64,000 nucleotides of DNA from UBA1163 sp049513055 (lineage in GTDB: Bacteria; Desulfobacterota; BSN033; UBA1163), in NCBI GenBank assembly GCA_049513055.1, contig JBEKWN010000007.1, positions 1-64,000 of the forward strand. The letters are read 5' to 3'. The notes under the pieces are model-generated. The model was not told where the DNA came from. It saw only the letters and a program-made list of their open reading frames with translations, and searched no databases. The position numbers and the translations under genes were made by a program. How positions within the stretch are numbered: the stretch's first letter is position 1; every line of letters begins with the position of its first letter. Below are positions 25,585-34,554 of this stretch, one piece after another.

Positions 25585-27003
25585 TCAAAACGATTTGGTC
25601 CAGAGAAGGGTCACACTGCTCCCGGGTTTTCCATTGCGGAGAAAGCCGGTGTCCCATGCATATTCGATGTAAAGTTGAGACTCCCAGAGAAAACCGCTTG
25701 TCACAGCCATTGATGCCGTCTGGCCGTTGTCGCTCTTGAACCCTATCTGGTTCAAACCAATGACGGTTGACCGGTCCGCCCAGATAAAGGTGCCACGCAG
25801 TTGGAGATAAAGGAAGGGGAGGAGTTCACGCCGGTATTCCAGGTTTACCATGAGATATTTGGAAACAATAGTTTCGTCCTCCAGAGCCCCTGGATAATTG
25901 GGGCGATAAAGGTCATCCGTTTCTTGGGCAAAAGTGCCACCCTCAAGCCGGAAGGTATTGTAGCGGTCGGCGCTCTTCTTATCGATCAAGCCCCCGTGGA
26001 CGCTCGCAAGAACTCGATTTTTTTCTGACAGGCCGGGAATACCGAAGGCACCCATGACGTATCCTGATAGGATAAAGTAGTCCTGAGAGTCCTCTTTTTC
26101 AAATGTTACGGAGCGGTTGCCAGAATCGGCCCAGTTTTCACGGTGAACAAAGTCCAGATCGAATCCGGCAGCCATCCCCTCGTGGGGGAGTTCCATCAGG
26201 TTCCGGCGAATCCCATCGTAGCGTCCCCGCAGTTTTATGCCATACAGCAGTGTATCGGGCGGCAGCTTTACATCTGGACCGGTTTCTCTCGTCTGTCTGG
26301 AATACAGATATCCCACCCGACCAAAGAGCTGAAACTTCAGATCGTTGTCAACCTGGTAAGGAGAAACGGGATAGCGAAGTCCTGCACCGAGGAAACCAGA
26401 GAGCGTCCCCCATTTTACCGAACTCTGTTTTACGTCCTCATTGTGCAGGAATCCTGCCTCGCTAAAAGGATCAGTATAGTTCTCAAAACGGCCAAGCAAC
26501 TCGAAGTTCCCGAAACTCTTCGCACCTTCCACATCATTCTCGATTCCACTTGCCACGATACGAAGGCGTGCTCTTTCCCACGTGCGTTTTATATACAGGC
26601 CAAACGCCGGGATGAGGGTCGTATCTGTGATATCCGGAACGTAAATCGTTCCCCCCAGCTCCAGGAACCTCTCGTTGCCGCGGTCCCGAGCAGGGACATC
26701 AATGCTTCTCCCCAGCAACTCTAAATGGAGCGGCTCCCCGGCAAGGGGCGTATGATATTTCTCATCGGTTTTTTCTGCCGCTGGGTCATTCGGCTCTGAA
26801 GGAATAGCTTGGGTATGCTCCTGGTCGGCAAAGGCGAAATTGTGCTCAGACCAGAAAGGAAGGATCAATATGACCAGTACAAGAATGAGAATCGAAAGAT
26901 GCTCGCTTTCAGCAGAAATCTTTTCGACCGTGCTTTTCATCTTTCGTCTTTTACTGATTCGGTTCAAAAGACTCACGCCTGATTGTTCACTGATCGTTGT
27001 CAT
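25585..27003 (-). CDS. Putative outer-membrane beta-barrel protein
   Basis: A protein of about 470 aa with a basic N-terminus, one hydrophobic export helix (residues 38-55), an acidic linker, then alternating strands ending in a C-terminal phenylalanine (WTKSF), the usual outer-membrane signal for BAM insertion. No family is recognised. Repeated aromatic-polar strands and GGTIYVPD, FLGAGLRYP and LEYRRELLP turns support a barrel. The frame is open to 27030 and overlaps arnT, so it is likely the last gene of the Arn operon. The exact start is unsettled. Confidence 0.65.
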   Translation of the reverse strand: MTTISEQSGVSLLNRISKRRKMKSTVEKISAESEHLSILILVLVILILPFWSEHNFAFADQEHTQAIPSEPNDPAAEKTDEKYHTPLAGEPLHLELLGRSIDVPARDRGNERFLELGGTIYVPDITDTTLIPAFGLYIKRTWERARLRIVASGIENDVEGAKSFGNFELLGRFENYTDPFSEAGFLHNEDVKQSSVKWGTLSGFLGAGLRYPVSPYQVDNDLKFQLFGRVGYLYSRQTRETGPDVKLPPDTLLYGIKLRGRYDGIRRNLMELPHEGMAAGFDLDFVHRENWADSGNRSVTFEKEDSQDYFILSGYVMGAFGIPGLSEKNRVLASVHGGLIDKKSADRYNTFRLEGGTFAQETDDLYRPNYPGALEDETIVSKYLMVNLEYRRELLPFLYLQLRGTFIWADRSTVIGLNQIGFKSDNGQTASMAVTSGFLWESQLYIEYAWDTGFLRNGKPGSSVTLLWTKSF

Positions 27004-27007
27004 CTCC

Positions 27008-28546
27008 TCAGGAGCCATTTGAATACACACAAACTTCTAGTTTCTTAAACTTCTTTTGTAATATAAGACGATATCCCTTCGAATGGAGATTGGAAAGGAG
27101 TTGGTTATTGTCGCAATAGTAATTGATCACAAAGGTTGTTCCCGGCCGATTTTCAAACCGTCCCAGCAACAAATCCTGGTCATTCAGGATGGGTATCCTT
27201 TTACCAAGGTAGAAGAACGCCGCACCTCGAAGCCTCTCGGAAGGGTTGCCCAGATAGACCGGGCCATTGGTCTGTTGATTTGAAACTGCCTCGAATACAG
27301 GCCGAAAACTCTGCTCCCTTTCTGAGGGGATGATGAACAGGTGGTAGGTTCCAATGTAGACAAAGGACAGAATAATCAGGCCATAGACCTCTAAGCGTTT
27401 CGCTTTTTGGAATTTTTCTCGAATATGGTCCCATCCAAGGGCTGCCAGGAGTGCAAAAGGAGGATAGATTGGCCCGAGGTAGAGGGGCCGCTTCGCTGAG
27501 GCGAGGGAGAGTCCGATAAAAATTATCAAGGACCAAATAAGGGCGAGGCTGAGAAGAGAGTCGTGGGGCAGGGGTTCTCTCGAGAAGGTTGGGTTCCATC
27601 GGTACCACAATAAAAAGAGGGGTAGAAGGGTCCAAGGCATGAGATGAAGGAAGGTGGGAATGAAATAGAAGTAGAAGGGCTCTACGTGGTCAGCCGAAGG
27701 AGAAAAAAAGCGTGAGAGACTTTGTCGGATCACTTCCTCAAAGATACCAGATCCTTCGAGCCACCAAACGCTGCCGATCCAGAGTAAGATCGGCAGCAGG
27801 AAAAAAATAATTCCGGGGCTCAGAAGGAGTTTCCGAATCGCTGTGAGATCCTTTCTGGTGAGGAAGAACATCACGGCGGTGGCAGTGGGTATGGCCGCTC
27901 CGATTATTCCCTTAGAAAGGAAAGCTCCAGCCATCGCCAGGTAGAATACCACGGAAAAAAGAAACCTTTCCCTTGATTCCCGATAGCCGGCCGCAAGGCC
28001 ATACAGACTCAGCGTTATGAAGAAAAGGAGGGTTGGATCTACCAAACAGTGCCGATGAAGGCCGATAAACCCTGATGTTGTCGCAAGGATGAATCCTGCC
28101 ATCAGCCCGATTTTTTCTCCAGCCAGTACTTTTCCAATGAAAAACGTAATTAGGACTGTTCCTGTTCCCAAGAATACTGCGGGTAGAAGGGCAAGAAAGT
28201 CCGATGGTTTTTCACTCATCGAGAGGATAAGAGCAATAGGCCAATATCCCAATAAAGGATATTCAAGGAAGTTCTCCCCATTGAGTCGGGGAATTAAATA
28301 GTTTGAGGTCACCGCCATCTCTCGGGCAATCCCTGCTACCCTTGGTGAATCAGACCCTGAAAGTTCGCAGTTCCAAATAGAGAGAATCTGTAAAAATAGG
28401 GCGAAAATGAGGAGGGCTAACCATGCTCGAGAGGGTTTCTTCCCACCTTGTTTTAAAAACGGCCGTTGGATGGAGTGTTCTTCGTTACGATAGGTTTGAA
28501 AAGAATTTGATTCCAATCTGATCTTCCGTGGTAAACATTCAATCAA
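27008..28546 (-). CDS. arnT: Glycosyltransferase family 39 protein, ArnT-like
   Basis: A 512-aa polytopic membrane glycosyltransferase. The first periplasmic loop has the acidic residues of the PMT/ArnT family (SGSDSPRVAGIAREM near residue 65), followed by PRLNG..FLEYPLLGYW, and about 11 membrane helices. In E. coli ArnT moves 4-amino-4-deoxy-L-arabinose from undecaprenyl phosphate to lipid A. The identity is supported by the complete Arn pathway upstream; ArnT is usually near 550 aa. The start is a TTG, with no good alternative and no obvious ribosome site. Confidence 0.8.
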   Translation of the reverse strand: MIECLPRKIRLESNSFQTYRNEEHSIQRPFLKQGGKKPSRAWLALLIFALFLQILSIWNCELSGSDSPRVAGIAREMAVTSNYLIPRLNGENFLEYPLLGYWPIALILSMSEKPSDFLALLPAVFLGTGTVLITFFIGKVLAGEKIGLMAGFILATTSGFIGLHRHCLVDPTLLFFITLSLYGLAAGYRESRERFLFSVVFYLAMAGAFLSKGIIGAAIPTATAVMFFLTRKDLTAIRKLLLSPGIIFFLLPILLWIGSVWWLEGSGIFEEVIRQSLSRFFSPSADHVEPFYFYFIPTFLHLMPWTLLPLFLLWYRWNPTFSREPLPHDSLLSLALIWSLIIFIGLSLASAKRPLYLGPIYPPFALLAALGWDHIREKFQKAKRLEVYGLIILSFVYIGTYHLFIIPSEREQSFRPVFEAVSNQQTNGPVYLGNPSERLRGAAFFYLGKRIPILNDQDLLLGRFENRPGTTFVINYYCDNNQLLSNLHSKGYRLILQKKFKKLEVCVYSNGS

Positions 28547-28633
28547 TAGTTTGACACCTTGCTTTAGGAAAAGAATGGTTGTTTGTCCATCGACTTTTCA
28601 AGAATCAAATCACCTCGAAATATCCGAAAGATC

Positions 28634-28996
28634 CTAAGCGAGGGAAGACAACAAGAATCCAAGACAGATCAACAGAATCCCGAAATAGCGTAAGGTTGGA
28701 ATAGGTTCAAGGAAGACAATTCGGGCCGAGAGCATCACCAAGATAAATATCAGAGCCGCAAAGGGGTAAACAAAACTTAAAGTCGTCTTAGAGAGGGCGA
28801 TGAGCCAAACGATTGTGCTGATGATATAAAGAACTAATCCCAAAAAAACGAGGGGATTAAAGACCAGTTTAATCAATTCGCCTATCACAGATCCCTTCAG
28901 AGTTATTTCTCCTGTAATAAAAACACCCTTTTTAAAGAATATTTGGCCTAAAGTGGCCGAACCCACTGATATTAAGAGCAGCCAGACTGGTTTCAT
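28634..28996 (-). CDS. Small EamA/SMR-type transporter, ArnE-like
   Basis: A 120-aa protein with four membrane helices (near residues 2-22, 43-65, 70-90 and 97-118). It is related to the small multidrug-resistance fold. In the Arn pathway ArnE and ArnF form a heterodimeric flippase for Ara4N-undecaprenyl phosphate. Here only one small gene is present, between arnD and arnT, so it would have to act as a homodimer or with a partner elsewhere. It has an AGGAG site. The helix-forming GQIFFKKG segment is typical of this family. Confidence 0.75.
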   Translation of the reverse strand: MKPVWLLLISVGSATLGQIFFKKGVFITGEITLKGSVIGELIKLVFNPLVFLGLVLYIISTIVWLIALSKTTLSFVYPFAALIFILVMLSARIVFLEPIPTLRYFGILLICLGFLLSSLA

Positions 28997-29076
28997 CTAT
29001 TTCTCCTTTTTTATGATCGCTTACAACAATGTGCAGCCAATTTGAACCAAAAGAATATATTTAATGAGGCATCGCC

Positions 29077-29964
29077 CTAAACTGCACATGGAGTGGATCG
29101 CCCGGGTAATAGCTCCATGCGGTATTTTCGCACGGGTAATGCTTCAAATTCCAGAAGCGCCCGTATTTTAGAAAGAGGGAGGATCTCCAAATCCATGCTC
29201 CGTAGCCTCTCGCATAATTCGATGAAATACCTGTCACCGATCCCACCTTCCACCTCGGCATGGACAGGAAGGACATGCATTTGACCATCTTTTAAAATAT
29301 CAAGAATCCTTAAAATACCCTGACCAAAACCGATTTCTTCAAAACAAGGAAGGTCCGAAGGTATCTCCATCAGACCGGATATTTCATGAATAAAAGGTCT
29401 CTTCGCTCGTGTGCAACTCAGGTAATGAAAAGGATATTTTCTTACGATTTCTAGCACCCTGTCGTCGATGAGCCAAGCAGGTGCTCCGAAAGAGGAGGGT
29501 TCCTTCTTAACCAATCTCCGATAAGCCGCAATCCCCCTCTCAAACCAATCCATGATCCATTCTCTGGACCGTGTGTAAAGTTCATCTTGCCATCGCCTGT
29601 GATCCCAAGCATGAAACTCCACTTCATGCCCTTCTGACATCATTTGTTCAACGAGTTCCGGGAAAGAAAGCGCGATCATGGGCGAGGGAAGCAAACTGCC
29701 ATACAAGGCAGTCTTTATCCCGTAAAGGCCAACGGCATTCGTTCTCAACATTTTTTTAAGAAACCGCGGGTTTTTTACCAATTGAAGGATGGCCCTCCCT
29801 GAAGCATCCGGTCCCATGCTTAGATAAAATGTTGCTTGAATCCCAAAGTGAGCTAAAATGGATAGAAGACGTGGAACCCCTTGCTTCATGCCGACGTAGG
29901 TGTCGACGTCGATTTTAAGGCCCAATATCTTTTTTCTATTTCTTGCCTTCAACAAGGTCTTCAT
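29077..29964 (-). CDS. arnD: 4-deoxy-4-formamido-L-arabinose-phosphoundecaprenol deformylase
   Basis: A polysaccharide-deacetylase-type enzyme of about 295 aa that removes the formyl group from Ara4FN-undecaprenyl phosphate. LKIDVDTYVG near residue 15 carries the catalytic aspartates and HAWDHRRWQ near residue 120 the metal histidines, both matching ArnD. The ATG at 29964 has a GGAAG site and overlaps the upstream dehydrogenase gene by about 30 bases; the longer open frame to 30120 is read-through of that gene. It belongs to the Ara4N operon. Confidence 0.9.
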   Translation of the reverse strand: MKTLLKARNRKKILGLKIDVDTYVGMKQGVPRLLSILAHFGIQATFYLSMGPDASGRAILQLVKNPRFLKKMLRTNAVGLYGIKTALYGSLLPSPMIALSFPELVEQMMSEGHEVEFHAWDHRRWQDELYTRSREWIMDWFERGIAAYRRLVKKEPSSFGAPAWLIDDRVLEIVRKYPFHYLSCTRAKRPFIHEISGLMEIPSDLPCFEEIGFGQGILRILDILKDGQMHVLPVHAEVEGGIGDRYFIELCERLRSMDLEILPLSKIRALLEFEALPVRKYRMELLPGRSTPCAV

Positions 29965-30976
29965 TTTCTTCCAGGAAAGCATTGAGAGTATTTTTGAGGG
30001 ATTCCTCGAGCCCGACCTTCGGTGTCCATCCGAGAAGCTTTTGGGCTTTCTCGATGTTGGGTTTCCGGGTGTAAATGTCCTGGTAGCCATTCCCATAATA
30101 AGCGTCCGAAGAGACCTCAACGATCTCTGAAAAAACCTTGTCGTCTTTATGCTTCGGATGGGCCATGAAGATTCGTTTCAGAAGATAGGCAAGTTCTCTA
30201 ATGGAACATTCATTATCAGGATTGCCGATATTGATGATCTGGTTCTTACAGCAGCCGTCCTTATTGTTTAAGATTTTCATCAATGCATCGATTCCATCGT
30301 CCACATGGGTAAAACATCGCTTTTGATGGCCACCGTCTACCAGTGAGAGGGGTTTCTTCATCAGCAGTTCTGCGATGAACTGTGTCACCACCCTGGAGCT
30401 TCCCTCCTTTGCAGCATCCAGAGAATCTAATCTTGGACCAATCCAGTTGAAGGGTCTAAACAAAGTAAACTCCAATCGCCCCCGGGTGCCGTACGCATAA
30501 ATTACTCGGTCGAGAAGTTGCTTGCAGCACGCATAGATCCATCGTTCTTTGTGGATGGGTCCAAGGACCAGAAAGGTCTCATCCTCTTTGAATTCAGGAT
30601 CGGAAGAGGCGCCATAGACTTCTGAGGTCGAAGGGAAGACAACCCTTTTCTTATACCTCACGCATTGCTTCACAATATTGAGATTCATTTCGAAATCCAG
30701 ATGGAAAACTTCCAGCGGATTGGTCAGATAAAGCTTTGGAGTGGCGATAGCCACTAGTGGGATGATGACATCACATTTTTTGACGTTATACTCAATCCAT
30801 TCCCGGTTGATCGAGATATCTCCCTCTATGAAGTGGAAACGAGGGTGATTGAGCACTCTGTCCAGCCTGTCGAAGGCGAGGTCCATTCCGTAGACACTCC
30901 AATCCGTTGTATCAAGTATTCGGTGGGTTAAATGATGTCCGATAAAACCATTGACGCCTAATACCAAGATCTTCAT
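29936..30976 (-). CDS. arnA: UDP-glucuronate decarboxylase (ArnA C-terminal domain as a separate protein)
   Basis: A 346-aa NAD-dependent epimerase-fold enzyme that oxidatively decarboxylates UDP-glucuronate to the UDP-4-keto-pentose. GVNGFIGHHL binds NAD, PSTSEVYG near residue 115 and RWIYACCKQLLDR near residue 145 carry the active-site residues, and FRPFNWIGPRLD is the ArnA-specific block. In E. coli this is the C-terminal half of bifunctional ArnA; here it is a free-standing gene with a 4-base overlap with the formyltransferase gene. Confidence 0.9.
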   Translation of the reverse strand: MKILVLGVNGFIGHHLTHRILDTTDWSVYGMDLAFDRLDRVLNHPRFHFIEGDISINREWIEYNVKKCDVIIPLVAIATPKLYLTNPLEVFHLDFEMNLNIVKQCVRYKKRVVFPSTSEVYGASSDPEFKEDETFLVLGPIHKERWIYACCKQLLDRVIYAYGTRGRLEFTLFRPFNWIGPRLDSLDAAKEGSSRVVTQFIAELLMKKPLSLVDGGHQKRCFTHVDDGIDALMKILNNKDGCCKNQIINIGNPDNECSIRELAYLLKRIFMAHPKHKDDKVFSEIVEVSSDAYYGNGYQDIYTRKPNIEKAQKLLGWTPKVGLEESLKNTLNAFLEENEDLVEGKK

Positions 30977-31896
30977 TTTAAGATCACACCCTCTTGCTTT
31001 TTGAAAAATTCAAAAATCTTGTGATCCCTCATTCTCTCCTTCCCCACTCCAATATCCAACAGTCTCAGTCTTCCATCCGATGCCCTGATAAACACATTTC
31101 CATTTTCAAGCTCTAATGCTCCCACAGGACTTTTTGAGATGCTTCCCTTTTCAGGAAGGGCCCACCAGATGAACAACTTTTCACCTTCAGGCAGATGGGT
31201 GAAGGCCCCTGGATAGGGTTCTGTGACCGCCCTTACCAAATTGTAAATTTTTACGACCGGCCAACTCCAGTCTATCTTTCCGTCTTCAGGCCTCCGCCCT
31301 CCATAATAGCTCCCTTGCTTTAAGTTCTGTGCCATGCGGGGGGCTATTCCTTTTTTGATAAGCGGAAGCACTTCTTCGAGGAGCGCTCTTGCTTTTACAC
31401 AAATCTTTTGATAGAGCGTGTAGGCAGTATCTTCAAATTCAATGAGAACTTCTTTTTGCCCAACGATATCTCCTGCATCAGGCGCTTCGACGATGTGATG
31501 GAGGGTGACACCCGTGCGCTGTTCCCCATTCACAAGAACCCAGTTCACCGGAGACCGTCCCCGATAGGCTGGAAGCAAAGATCCGTGGAGATTCAAGGAG
31601 CCTGCGGATGGAATCATGAAGATGTCTCTGCTCAATAGGTTTCTATAATAGAATGAAAAAATAACTTCGGGTGAAGTCTTACGGATCATTTCGATCCATT
31701 CAGGCGTGTTAACATTTTTGGGACAGAACACAGGGATCTGATTTTTCTTCCCCCATTCAGCTACCGATCCAAACCAAATGTTCTCCTCAGGATCATCGAG
31801 ATGGGAAAAAATGGCTTGAATATCAAATTTCTCCTGAACTAAGGTCTCAAGGCCAACAATCCCTATATTATGATACGCGAAGACGACGGTTTTCAT
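30973..31896 (-). CDS. arnA: UDP-Ara4N formyltransferase (ArnA N-terminal domain as a separate protein)
   Basis: A 307-aa 10-formyl-tetrahydrofolate-dependent transferase that formylates UDP-4-amino-4-deoxy-L-arabinose. The catalytic Asn-His pair lies in NLHGSLLPAYRG near residue 100, and the catalytic Asp in PDAGDIVGQK near 138. A C-terminal OB-like domain follows (from about residue 205). It corresponds to the N-terminal half of E. coli ArnA. The ATG at 31896 overlaps arnC by 29 bases; a longer start at 31917 is possible. The two halves are adjacent and coupled. Confidence 0.9.
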   Translation of the reverse strand: MKTVVFAYHNIGIVGLETLVQEKFDIQAIFSHLDDPEENIWFGSVAEWGKKNQIPVFCPKNVNTPEWIEMIRKTSPEVIFSFYYRNLLSRDIFMIPSAGSLNLHGSLLPAYRGRSPVNWVLVNGEQRTGVTLHHIVEAPDAGDIVGQKEVLIEFEDTAYTLYQKICVKARALLEEVLPLIKKGIAPRMAQNLKQGSYYGGRRPEDGKIDWSWPVVKIYNLVRAVTEPYPGAFTHLPEGEKLFIWWALPEKGSISKSPVGALELENGNVFIRASDGRLRLLDIGVGKERMRDHKIFEFFKKQEGVILK

Positions 31897-32833
31897 CCTT
31901 GGGATAAATCCTCTCAATAATGTATTCTGGCCTTTTCCTGACTTCTCTATATATTCGACCGATATATTCGCCCATCACCCCCATAGCGAAAAATTGACAG
32001 CCAACAAAGGCAAAAAGGACGGCAAAAAGGGTGAAGACTCCTTGGGCAGCCCATTGTGCCCCATAGATAATTCTGGCAATACCTAAAAAAATACCAAAGG
32101 AGATCCCTAATAACGCCATCCCGATCCCAGCATACATGATAAACTTCAATGGAAAATCAGAGAATGAGGATACCAGGTCAAACTGAAGATTGATGAGCTT
32201 TCGGAGAGAGTACTGGGATTCTCCAGCATGCCTCTCCTCATGAACCACCTCAATCTCTGTAATTTTTTTGGCAAAGTAGGTCGCAAGTGCTGGAATGAAT
32301 GTCGAGTGTTCGTGACAGTTCACCATCCGCTCTACGATATTTCTCCGGTAGGCTCGTAACATGCACCCCCAGTCTGACATATTCACCTTCGTAATCTTCC
32401 GAGCAATCACGTTGATTATGCGGGATGGGAAAGTCCTGAAAAAAGAATCCTTTCGTTCCTTTCTGATCGTACCCACCACATCATACTCTCCTTCTTCCAT
32501 CACTCTTACAAGATTTGGAATCTCCTCTGGCGGATTTTGGAGGTCAGAATCCAGGGTGATCACGATGTCGCCTTGGACGACAGAAAATCCTGAGAAAATA
32601 GCCGCATGCTGTCCGTAGTTTCTTGTCAGTTCGACCACCCTGACTTCAGGGTAGATCAAAAAACTCTGCAAGATCGAAAGGCTCTTATCCCGGCTTCCGT
32701 CATCCACAAAAATGATTTCATAATTCCTCCCCATCTTATGCATGACCGACCTGAGTCGTTCAATCAAATACGATAGATTTGGTTCCTCGTTGTATACTGG
32801 AATGACCAGAGAAATCATTGCCTCTCTATCCAT
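31868..32833 (-). CDS. arnC: Undecaprenyl-phosphate 4-deoxy-4-formamido-L-arabinose transferase
   Basis: A 321-aa GT2 glycosyltransferase that loads Ara4FN onto undecaprenyl phosphate. The A-type fold shows VPVYNEEPN, FVDDGSRDKS, and a DSDLQNPPEEIP metal-binding site near residue 95, followed by HAGESQYS near 200. Two C-terminal membrane helices (residues 230-255 and 263-288) anchor it, as in ArnC and DPM-like synthases. It overlaps arnB upstream and the formyltransferase gene downstream. Confidence 0.92.
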   Translation of the reverse strand: MDREAMISLVIPVYNEEPNLSYLIERLRSVMHKMGRNYEIIFVDDGSRDKSLSILQSFLIYPEVRVVELTRNYGQHAAIFSGFSVVQGDIVITLDSDLQNPPEEIPNLVRVMEEGEYDVVGTIRKERKDSFFRTFPSRIINVIARKITKVNMSDWGCMLRAYRRNIVERMVNCHEHSTFIPALATYFAKKITEIEVVHEERHAGESQYSLRKLINLQFDLVSSFSDFPLKFIMYAGIGMALLGISFGIFLGIARIIYGAQWAAQGVFTLFAVLFAFVGCQFFAMGVMGEYIGRIYREVRKRPEYIIERIYPKDENRRLRVS

Positions 32834-33977
32834 TTCTCAAGATCTCCCGAACGGCCTCGCAAACATAGGAAACATCCTCTTGCTTCATGTCCGGAAACAA
32901 AGGTATAGAAACTAATCTGGTACTGGCCCGTTCTGTTTCTTTCAACTCTCCCTTCTTGATCTTATATCGTTCCTGGATATAGCTTAAACGATGCCCAGCT
33001 GGGAAATGAATCCCATATCCGATCTGGTATTCAGATAACCTTTGCATAAAACGCTCTCGATCCATGGAGGTAACTTTGATGACAAAGAGGTGCCATGCAT
33101 GGTTGTGCGGGTAGGCCGGCACACCCGGTAATTCTAAGCCCTCCACTCCTTCTAATCCTTTCTTGTATAGGTCAACCAGCCGTCTTCTTCTGCTATTAAG
33201 TTCCTTCAGACGAGCCACCTGGGCAAGCCCCAGGGCGGCCTGGATATCTGTTAGATTATATTTAAACCCCGGTGTTTTAATGTCATATCCGGGGTTACCC
33301 CCCTTGCCGTACCTCTTCCATGCGTCCCTTTCAATCCCATGAAATCTGAGAAGCCTCAATCGGTTTTCGAGGTGATCGTCATCATGGGTGATCATGCCCC
33401 CCTCACCGGTTGTGATGTTTTTAAGCGGATGAAAGGAGAAGATGGCACTTTGACCAAAACCTCCTACGTGGACGCCTTTATAATGAGCTCCAAGGCCGTG
33501 CGCTGCATCTTCAATTACAAAGAGGTCACACTTTTTAGCAATACTCAGTATTTTATCCATATCGACAGGGGCTCCCGCAAAATGGACAGGGATAATGACC
33601 TTCGTTTTCTCCGTTATCTTTTCTTTGATCAGGTCCGCATTGATGTTCAATGTATCATAATGGATGTCGACAAAAATGGGCTTTGCTCCGCAAAACGTAA
33701 TCATGTTCAACGTCGAAGCAAAGGTCATCGATGGGGTAATGACCTCATCCCCTCGTTTTATGCCCAAGCCGAGCAGCATGAGATGCATGCCAGCAGTGCC
33801 AGACGAAACAGAAAGGGCATGCGACGCACCTGTGAGCTCACAGAACTTCTCCTCAAAGGCCTTGCACAGAGGTCCTGTGGTGATCCAGCCGGATTTTAGA
33901 CAAGAAACAACTTCTTCTATTTCTTTCTCACCGATCGATGGTCGACTTAAGGGCAAAAAATCTCTTCTTATCTCCAT
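32826..33977 (-). CDS. arnB: UDP-4-amino-4-deoxy-L-arabinose--oxoglutarate aminotransferase
   Basis: A 383-aa PLP-dependent DegT/DnrJ/EryC1 aminotransferase that aminates the UDP-4-keto-pentose with glutamate. SVSSGTAGMHL near residue 56, EDAAHGLGAHYKG near 155 and FSFHPLKNITTGEGG, with the PLP lysine, near 182 define it. It is the first gene of the arn operon; upstream lies a 540-base gap with a direct-repeat operator candidate. Co-location with arnCAD makes Ara4N the likely product. Confidence 0.93.
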   Translation of the reverse strand: MEIRRDFLPLSRPSIGEKEIEEVVSCLKSGWITTGPLCKAFEEKFCELTGASHALSVSSGTAGMHLMLLGLGIKRGDEVITPSMTFASTLNMITFCGAKPIFVDIHYDTLNINADLIKEKITEKTKVIIPVHFAGAPVDMDKILSIAKKCDLFVIEDAAHGLGAHYKGVHVGGFGQSAIFSFHPLKNITTGEGGMITHDDDHLENRLRLLRFHGIERDAWKRYGKGGNPGYDIKTPGFKYNLTDIQAALGLAQVARLKELNSRRRRLVDLYKKGLEGVEGLELPGVPAYPHNHAWHLFVIKVTSMDRERFMQRLSEYQIGYGIHFPAGHRLSYIQERYKIKKGELKETERASTRLVSIPLFPDMKQEDVSYVCEAVREILRNG

Positions 33978-34169
33978 GAAATATCATCCCCATCTCGATC
34001 CGAGATTAACTTCGTAATCGTAGAAGATAAAATTCCTTATTATCCCAGAGGACTCCCAGGGTGGAAACCCTTCTTTTCAATTCCTCCACATTTTTTTATG
34101 TCATGTTACACAGTAAATGTGACCAATTTCTTTGCCTTGTAAATATGAGAGAAATCTTACTAAACAAAG

Positions 34170-34186
34170 ATTAAATGGCCATTAAA
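34170..34186. promoter_or_regulatory. PmrA-type direct repeat upstream of the arn operon (candidate)
   Basis: ATTAAA, 5 bases, ATTAAA fits the PmrA/BasR box HTTAAD-N5-HTTAAD known for enterobacterial arn operons. It lies about 195 bases upstream of arnB, and in AT-rich DNA a chance match is quite possible. The rest of the 33978-34554 gap holds AT-rich sequence; no other gene was found, and no clear promoter could be fixed. Confidence 0.25.
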
Positions 34187-34554
34187 TTTTGATGAAGATT
34201 TCTTAACCTTGAGAAATAAACCTACACTACGTAATTGGCCTCTTTATTCCATCTTATCGATTACCACTTGAAAGGTTGTATAGAAGGAGGATTTTTAAAA
34301 ATCACTCTTTCAGGAAGGAAGTGTGGGAGAGTTTTTCTGTAGTAAATCAAGAGGTCGATAAGGAACTATGGCCTCCTCCCATTTAAGAAGTATTGCTTCA
34401 ACTCTTCCAAACTCAAATCCGCCCGTCCCGGGTTTCTTTCTCTTCCATGATCCTCTCACTTTTTGTCATAATTCATCATGATGACAGACCAGTTTATATG
34501 AATTATCCATAATTTCTCTTGAGTCCATCAAAAGATTGGCCTATATTTGGTAGT

